Below are positions 7,145 through 11,341 of a DNA stretch of 11,341 bases, piece by piece. Below the pieces are notes generated by a model. That model was not told where the DNA came from and made no database searches. It saw only the letters and a program-made list of their open reading frames with translations. The position numbers and the translations under genes are program-made. Within the stretch, counting starts at the first letter, position 1, and every line of letters begins with the position of its first letter. This DNA comes from an uncultured bacterium. Its GTDB lineage: Bacteria > Cyanobacteriota > Vampirovibrionia > Gastranaerophilales > Gastranaerophilaceae. The stretch spans positions 1 through 11,341 of the forward strand of contig USEW01000049.1 in assembly GCA_900553845.1 (NCBI GenBank), given 5' to 3'.

Positions 7145-9964
7145 ATGGAAGAAAATAAAGCAGCTTGTTATAAAGATACGTTAAACTTACCACAAACAAC
7201 ATTGCCGATGAGAGCCAATGCAACAATAAAAGAAGTTGAAACTCAAAAATTTTGGGATGAAATAAATATTTATCAAAAAATGGTAGAAAATAAAGATAAA
7301 ACAAACAAGTTTATTCTTCATGATGGACCTCCATATTTAAGTTCTGATAAGATACATATTGGGACTGCTTTAAATAAAATATTAAAAGATATTGTATTAA
7401 AATATAAAACTCAAAGAGGTTATTATTCTCCATATGTACCTGGTTATGATGGACATGGTTTGCCAATTGAAAATGCGGTTGTTAAAACTATTAAAGGCGG
7501 TCGCAATGCTATTTCAAAATATGAATTGAGGCAAAAATGCCGTGAATTTGCTTTAAAAAACTTAAAAGGTCAGGAAGCTAATTTTAAGCGTTTGGGTGTT
7601 TTAGGTAATTGGGAAAATCCTTATTTAACATTTGATAAAAATTTTGAGGCACATCAGGTAAAATTATTTGGTGAAATGTATAAAAAAGGATATGTTGAAA
7701 AAGGATTAAAACCTGTTTATTGGTGTGCAAGCTGCGAAACAGCCCTTGCTGAAGCTGAGGTTGAATATGCAGACCATACATCAACTTCAATATATGTAAA
7801 ATTTGAAGTATGTGAAAATTCAAAAAAAGAAATTTTGAATAAAATAAATGTCAATGTTGAAAAGCCTGTGTATGCGGTTATTTGGACAACAACACCATGG
7901 ACTATCCCATCCAATATGGCAATATGTTTAAATGAAGTTTTTGATTATAATATTTTTGAATATGATAACGAATTATTTATTATTGCAAAAGATTTAACCG
8001 ATAATTTTATTAAAGAAGTTGAATTTGACGAAGAAAAGATTAATATAATAGGTGTTTTAAAAGGTAAAGAGTTTGAAAATTTTGAAGCAAAACATCCTCT
8101 TTATGATAGAACTTCAAAATTTATTTTAGGCAATCATGTTACTCTTGAAGCTGGATGCGGTCTAGTTCACACAGCACCAGGACACGGTCTTGAAGACTGG
8201 GAAGTTGGATGTCGTTATGGTATTGATGTTTTTTCTCCGCTTGATAGTAAAGGTTGTTGGACTGATGAATGTTCTGATTTAAAAGGTGTTCCTTATTATG
8301 AAGGAAATAAAATTGTTATAGAAAGGTTAAAAGAAAAAAATGCTCTCCTTTCACAAAAAGACATTTTGCATTCATATCCGCATTGTTGGAGATGTAAAAA
8401 ACCTGTAATATATCGTGCCACACCACAGTGGTTCGTTCGTGTGGATAAATTTAGGAACAATACACTTGAAGCAATAAAAAAAGTAAATTGGGTGCCTAAA
8501 TCAGGCGAAAATAGAATCTCAAAAATGGTTGAGAATAGAAGTGATTGGTGTATATCCCGTCAAAGAACCTGGGGTGTTCCTATTCCTGTATTTTATTGTG
8601 AAGAGTGCGGTGAAATTATTTGTGATGATGAAACAATAAATAATGTTTCTAAAATATTTAAAGAGGAATCATCTGATGCCTGGGAAAAATATGATGCAAA
8701 AGATTTGCTTCCAAAAGACTATAAATGCAAAAAATGTGGAAGCTCAAAAATAAAAAAAGAAACAGATATTATGGATGTTTGGTTTGATTCAGGTGTCACA
8801 TGGATTGCAGTTGTTAATGAACGAAAAGAAGAACTTGGTCAAACACCTGTTGAATTGTACCTTGAAGGTTCTGACCAGCACCGTGGTTGGTTTCAGTCTT
8901 CTTTACTTACATCTGTTGCCATAAATAATGAAGCACCATATAAAAATGTTTTAACCCATGGTTTTGTGTTAGATGGTGAAGGTCGTAAAATGTCTAAATC
9001 TTTGGGCAATTTTATTACGCCTCAGGATGTTATAAAAAATTATAGCGGAGATGTTTTAAGACTATGGGCTGCTTCAATTGACTATCGCAATGATGTTAAA
9101 ATCGGCGAAACAATTATGAAACATTTAGTTGAAATATTCAAAAAAATCCGCAACACAGTAAGATTTTTACTTGGCAACACTTTTGATTTTGACCCGAATG
9201 TTGATTATGTAGAATATGAAGAGCTTGAAGAACTCGATAAATTTGCACTTCACAAATTAAACGAGCTAATAAAGAACGTAACTTCAAGTTTTGAAGATTA
9301 TGAGTTTTATAAATATTTTCAGTATCTTCAAAATTTTGCAGCAGGTGATTTAAGCTCGTTTTATTTGGATATAGTAAAAGATAGATTATATACAGCAGGT
9401 AAAAAATCATTATCACGTCGTGCTTCTCAAACTGTATTATATGAAATAATGCAAGCGCTAATAAAAATACTTGTACCTGTTATGCCACATCAGGCTGAAG
9501 AAATGTTTCAATCAATGCCAGATATTCAAAGAGGAAACATTGAAAGTGTTTTATTGACATCCTGGCCAAATATTAATCCTAAATGGACAAATGATAGCTT
9601 AAACGAAGATTTTTCTTATATTTTAAGCCTTCGTGAAGCTGTTACAAAAGCTATTGAGCCATTGCGGGCAAACAAAACAGTAGGAAGTTCGCTTGAAGTT
9701 TCAATTTGTATAAATACAAAGAATAATATTATTGAAAAGTACAAAAATGATTTAGCTAATATCTTTATTGTTTCTCAAGTTTATTTAATTAATGAAAATA
9801 TTGATAATGCATTGAATACAGTTAAAACAGATGATTATACAATTTTTGTACAAAAAGCCCAGGGTGAAAAATGTGAACGTTGTTGGAAATATCGCGATTT
9901 AGGTGTTAATCCTAATTATCTTACAATATGTGAAGATTGTGCAAAGGCTATTGAAGAAAATTAG
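7145..9964 (+). CDS. ileS: Isoleucine--tRNA ligase (bacterial type 1)
   Basis: Complete 939-residue class I synthetase (EC 6.1.1.5) that charges tRNA-Ile in the cytoplasm and edits valine. Seen in order: the active-site signature reads HIGT at residues 71-74 instead of HIGH, in DGPPYLSSDKIHIGTALNK; then GYDGHGLPIE. The CP1 editing domain follows, with WTTTPWTIPSN and VHTAPGHGLEDW, including the editing Asp351. Later come CWRCKKP, WFDSGVTW, GSDQHRGWFQSS and KMSKS (615-619). The C-terminal zinc finger has Cys910, Cys913, Cys929 and Cys932; this finger and the length mark a type 1 rather than type 2 enzyme. ATG 7145 has AAGGAG at 7132-7137 with a 7-nt gap. The leader is too short for a T-box. 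Apart from the HIGT change the enzyme looks intact, and it is probably the only essential IleRS. It is transcribed away from GH57 and is followed by surE with its own candidate promoter. Confidence 0.97.
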   Translation: MEENKAACYKDTLNLPQTTLPMRANATIKEVETQKFWDEINIYQKMVENKDKTNKFILHDGPPYLSSDKIHIGTALNKILKDIVLKYKTQRGYYSPYVPGYDGHGLPIENAVVKTIKGGRNAISKYELRQKCREFALKNLKGQEANFKRLGVLGNWENPYLTFDKNFEAHQVKLFGEMYKKGYVEKGLKPVYWCASCETALAEAEVEYADHTSTSIYVKFEVCENSKKEILNKINVNVEKPVYAVIWTTTPWTIPSNMAICLNEVFDYNIFEYDNELFIIAKDLTDNFIKEVEFDEEKINIIGVLKGKEFENFEAKHPLYDRTSKFILGNHVTLEAGCGLVHTAPGHGLEDWEVGCRYGIDVFSPLDSKGCWTDECSDLKGVPYYEGNKIVIERLKEKNALLSQKDILHSYPHCWRCKKPVIYRATPQWFVRVDKFRNNTLEAIKKVNWVPKSGENRISKMVENRSDWCISRQRTWGVPIPVFYCEECGEIICDDETINNVSKIFKEESSDAWEKYDAKDLLPKDYKCKKCGSSKIKKETDIMDVWFDSGVTWIAVVNERKEELGQTPVELYLEGSDQHRGWFQSSLLTSVAINNEAPYKNVLTHGFVLDGEGRKMSKSLGNFITPQDVIKNYSGDVLRLWAASIDYRNDVKIGETIMKHLVEIFKKIRNTVRFLLGNTFDFDPNVDYVEYEELEELDKFALHKLNELIKNVTSSFEDYEFYKYFQYLQNFAAGDLSSFYLDIVKDRLYTAGKKSLSRRASQTVLYEIMQALIKILVPVMPHQAEEMFQSMPDIQRGNIESVLLTSWPNINPKWTNDSLNEDFSYILSLREAVTKAIEPLRANKTVGSSLEVSICINTKNNIIEKYKNDLANIFIVSQVYLINENIDNALNTVKTDDYTIFVQKAQGEKCERCWKYRDLGVNPNYLTICEDCAKAIEEN

Positions 9965-10002
9965 TTTTATAAAATTGTAAATTTTTGTAACAAATTTCTA
10001 TA

Positions 10003-10031
10003 TGTACAAACTTTTCTCCTCCTGATATAAT
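10003..10031 (+). promoter_or_regulatory. Candidate extended -10 promoter of surE
   Basis: TGTACA at 10003-10008, a 17-bp spacer and a perfect TATAAT at 10026-10031, with TGA at 10023-10025 giving an extended -10. The expected start near 10038 leaves a leader of about 17 nt that just includes the AAGGGAG site. This implies surE is transcribed separately from ileS or additionally to read-through. An A/T-only hairpin-like stretch at about 9977-9997 lacks a T-tract and is not a convincing ileS terminator. Confidence 0.55.
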
Positions 10032-10042
10032 AAAAAAGATTG

Positions 10043-10049
10043 AAGGGAG
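10043..10049 (+). promoter_or_regulatory. Ribosome binding site fixing the surE start at 10055
   Basis: AAGGGAG lies 5 nt before the ATG at 10055. Reading from the TTG at 10040 would place the site inside the coding region and add five residues before the conserved MKILVSNDDG start of SurE. Confidence 0.8.
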
Positions 10050-10054
10050 CGAAT

Positions 10055-10849
10055 ATGAAAATTCTTGTATCAAATGATGACGGCATACTTTCAAACGGAA
10101 TAAGGGCTCTAATAGAAGCGCTTTCTCCTTGTCACGATGTTTATGTAATAGCTCCCGACAGAGAAAGAAGTGCAGCGGGCCACTCTTTGACACTGCATAC
10201 ACCTTTAAGGGTTGAAGAAGTCGAGTCTAAGTATGGTGCAAAACGCTGCTGGATGACAACCGGAACCCCCGGGGACTGTGTAAAACTTGCTATTAATGCA
10301 ATCCTCGATAAAGATGAACTCCCGGATTTAGTAATTTCAGGAATTAACCACGGCCCCAATCTTGGCGCAGATATACTTTACTCTGGAACTGTAAGCTGTG
10401 CTATGGAAGGTGCTATGATGGGCTATCCGAGTATTGCAACTTCTCTTGCAAGCCTCCGGAATGATTATGAAGATTTTCATTACGCTGCGGCTTTCGTTGC
10501 AGAACTTTTAAACAGGCTCGATAAATATAAAATACCTCCTAAAACAATATTAAATATAAATATTCCCGGTCTTGAAAAAGAAGATATTGCAGGCATAGCA
10601 ATTACAGAACTCGGAAGCCGAATGTTTACAGATGCTTACGAAAGAAGAGTCGACCCGAGAGGAAAAGTTTATTACTGGATGGCAGGAGAACTTATCAACG
10701 AGCCGGAAGATGCGTCTACAGACATTGCAGCCGTCAGAAATAACAAAATCTCAATAACTCCTGTGACATTTGAAATGACACGCGTAAATATTATGCAGGA
10801 TTTGGAAGCCACCCTCTGTACTGAAGATATCTGCAACTGGTTTGCATAG
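10055..10849 (+). CDS. surE: 5'/3'-nucleotidase SurE
   Basis: Complete 264-residue SurE (EC 3.1.3.5), a cytoplasmic metal-dependent phosphatase of nucleoside 5'- and 3'-monophosphates, with exopolyphosphatase activity in characterised members. The N-terminus reads MKILVSNDDG with metal-binding Asp8 and Asp9. APDRERSAAGHSLTLH supplies the conserved Ser39, and SGINHGPNLGADILYSGTV supplies the conserved Asn98 and the family signature. RRVDPRGKVYYW near residues 197-208 is also typical. Length is normal (about 250-265). The start is fixed by AAGGGAG at 10043-10049. It has its own candidate promoter, and 90 bases separate it from ileS. Base composition differs sharply from the genes before it: sampled 60-base stretches are 45-52% GC against 25-28% upstream. 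It is unrelated in fold to the UshA-like nucleotidase in this window. Confidence 0.97.
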   Translation: MKILVSNDDGILSNGIRALIEALSPCHDVYVIAPDRERSAAGHSLTLHTPLRVEEVESKYGAKRCWMTTGTPGDCVKLAINAILDKDELPDLVISGINHGPNLGADILYSGTVSCAMEGAMMGYPSIATSLASLRNDYEDFHYAAAFVAELLNRLDKYKIPPKTILNINIPGLEKEDIAGIAITELGSRMFTDAYERRVDPRGKVYYWMAGELINEPEDASTDIAAVRNNKISITPVTFEMTRVNIMQDLEATLCTEDICNWFA

Positions 10850-10863
10850 ATATACAAAATATA

Positions 10864-10892
10864 TTGACTGCAAAATAACTCTGTGATATTAT
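10864..10892 (+). promoter_or_regulatory. Strong candidate promoter of the last gene
   Basis: TTGACT (10864-10869), a 17-bp spacer and TATTAT (10887-10892), with TGA at 10884-10886 forming an extended -10. Both hexamers match consensus at 5 of 6 positions. The predicted start near 10899 gives a leader of about 30 nt with AAAGGAG at 10917-10923. This is the best housekeeping-sigma promoter in the window. Confidence 0.7.
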
Positions 10893-10929
10893 CCTTTGCA
10901 TACAATGTGTGTATCTAAAGGAGTATCCC

Positions 10930-11341
10930 ATGAGAATTCAAAAAGTCGACAACACTGCCCCTGCATTTAATAGAAAACCAAATGCACAGGAAATGAAGGT
11001 TTATACAAATTCATTAAATCAAGGTCTTGATTTACTTGGCAAACAGGTGGATTTAATTCTGCATAACGCTTCTGCTCCTGCTGTAAAATCAGAAAATACC
11101 GGTATCGGCTCGCTTTTCTCCAGAACAGTAATCACTAAATTATTTCCGTTTTTAAAAGAACACGGATTTAAAGGAATTCAGCAGGAACCAAACGGTCTGA
11201 GAAAAGTTCTCGACAACTCTCCTTATGCTCCGGAAGCAAAGGCAAAAAATATCTATATGATACCGCTTGAAAAGCTTGCATCTGACGAATATGGAAACAT
11301 CCTTTCCAAAAAGACTTTTGAAACTATTGTAAAAAACAATC
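10930..11341 (+). CDS. N-terminal part of a probable 4-alpha-glucanotransferase (GH77/MalQ-like), cut by window end
   Basis: The frame is open from ATG 10930 to the window edge (137 codons seen), with AAAGGAG at 10917-10923 and a 6-nt gap. After a polar leader of about 55 residues, the sequence runs TGIGSLFSR, LFPFLKEHGFKGIQQEPNG, NSPYAPEAKAKNIYMIPLEKL and YGNIL. This order resembles the MalQ N-terminus: a GIGSLG-type turn, a FLKxAG helix, a WQxLPLGPTG strand, then SPYxxxSAFAGNPxxIxLxxL and a Gly-Leu turn. If right, the enzyme moves maltooligosaccharide units between glucans in the cytoplasm, which fits the GH57 gene nearby. The WQ and LPLGPTG positions are altered (IQQEPNG), so a divergent or non-catalytic relative is possible. 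The catalytic residues lie beyond the window. Start and reading frame are secure; the product name is tentative. No signal peptide is seen. Confidence 0.55.
   Translation, partial: MRIQKVDNTAPAFNRKPNAQEMKVYTNSLNQGLDLLGKQVDLILHNASAPAVKSENTGIGSLFSRTVITKLFPFLKEHGFKGIQQEPNGLRKVLDNSPYAPEAKAKNIYMIPLEKLASDEYGNILSKKTFETIVKNN

Noticed and set aside
7062..7304. Upstream extension of GH57 by 81 residues to 7304
   Set aside because: It would overlap the start of ileS on the other strand, including a secure start with Shine-Dalgarno site, and homologous GH57 proteins begin just before the HQP motif. An intermediate Met at 7106 also lacks a ribosome binding site.
9971..9997. Hairpin-like A/T repeat after ileS as a terminator
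   Set aside because: Pairing needs a bulge and is nearly all A-T, and no T-tract follows.
10040..10054. TTG start adding five residues to SurE
   Set aside because: The AAGGGAG site lies within it, and SurE proteins begin at the MKILVSNDDG strand.
10672..10905. Minus-strand open frame over the surE end and the following gap
   Set aside because: It overlaps conserved SurE coding sequence and the best promoter in the window, and its product resembles no protein family known to me.
1..11341. tRNA, rRNA, CRISPR array, insertion sequence or prophage features
   Set aside because: No cloverleaf, rRNA-like segment, spaced direct repeats, transposase, integrase or attachment-like repeat was found on reading both strands.

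Overview
This is a low-GC bacterial chromosome segment with compact, divergently and convergently arranged genes, standard Shine-Dalgarno sites and stop codons TAA or TAG only. It carries two housekeeping enzymes (isoleucyl-tRNA synthetase, pyruvate phosphate dikinase), cytoplasmic alpha-glucan enzymes and two unrelated nucleotidase families. This fits a fermentative, glycogen-using anaerobe. The low GC, the N-terminal leader-like segments and the gene content remind me of gut Melainabacteria (Gastranaerophilales), but that is an impression and not proven by anything in the window.

Layout. Bases 118-2772 (+) encode a complete pyruvate, phosphate dikinase. Bases 2945-4558 (+) encode a UshA-like 5'-nucleotidase without a signal peptide. 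Its stop codon directly abuts the stop of a convergent minus-strand unit. That unit is a GH57 alpha-glucan hydrolase or transferase (7061-4743) followed by a 68-residue four-cysteine protein (4765-4559) that overlaps its 3' end. A short divergent region (7062-7144) separates GH57 from ileS (7145-9964, +) and holds a 32-bp imperfect dyad and overlapping candidate promoters. After it come surE (10055-10849, +) and the start of a gene cut by the window end (10930-11341, +), whose visible part resembles the N-terminus of 4-alpha-glucanotransferase (GH77).

How the genes fit together. GH57 and the GH77-like gene would act on cytoplasmic alpha-glucan, and PPDK links PEP and pyruvate at the end of glycolysis. 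The UshA-like enzyme and SurE both dephosphorylate nucleotides but belong to unrelated folds. None of these genes forms an obvious new system.

The points most worth checking are: the dyad and overlapping promoters between GH57 and ileS; an altered HIGH signature (HIGT, with a one-residue insertion before it) in IleRS; the four-cysteine small protein coupled to GH57; a repeated extended -10 promoter architecture (TGA directly before the -10 hexamer, 17-bp spacer) upstream of four genes; and an abrupt rise in GC from about 25-30% to about 45% at surE.
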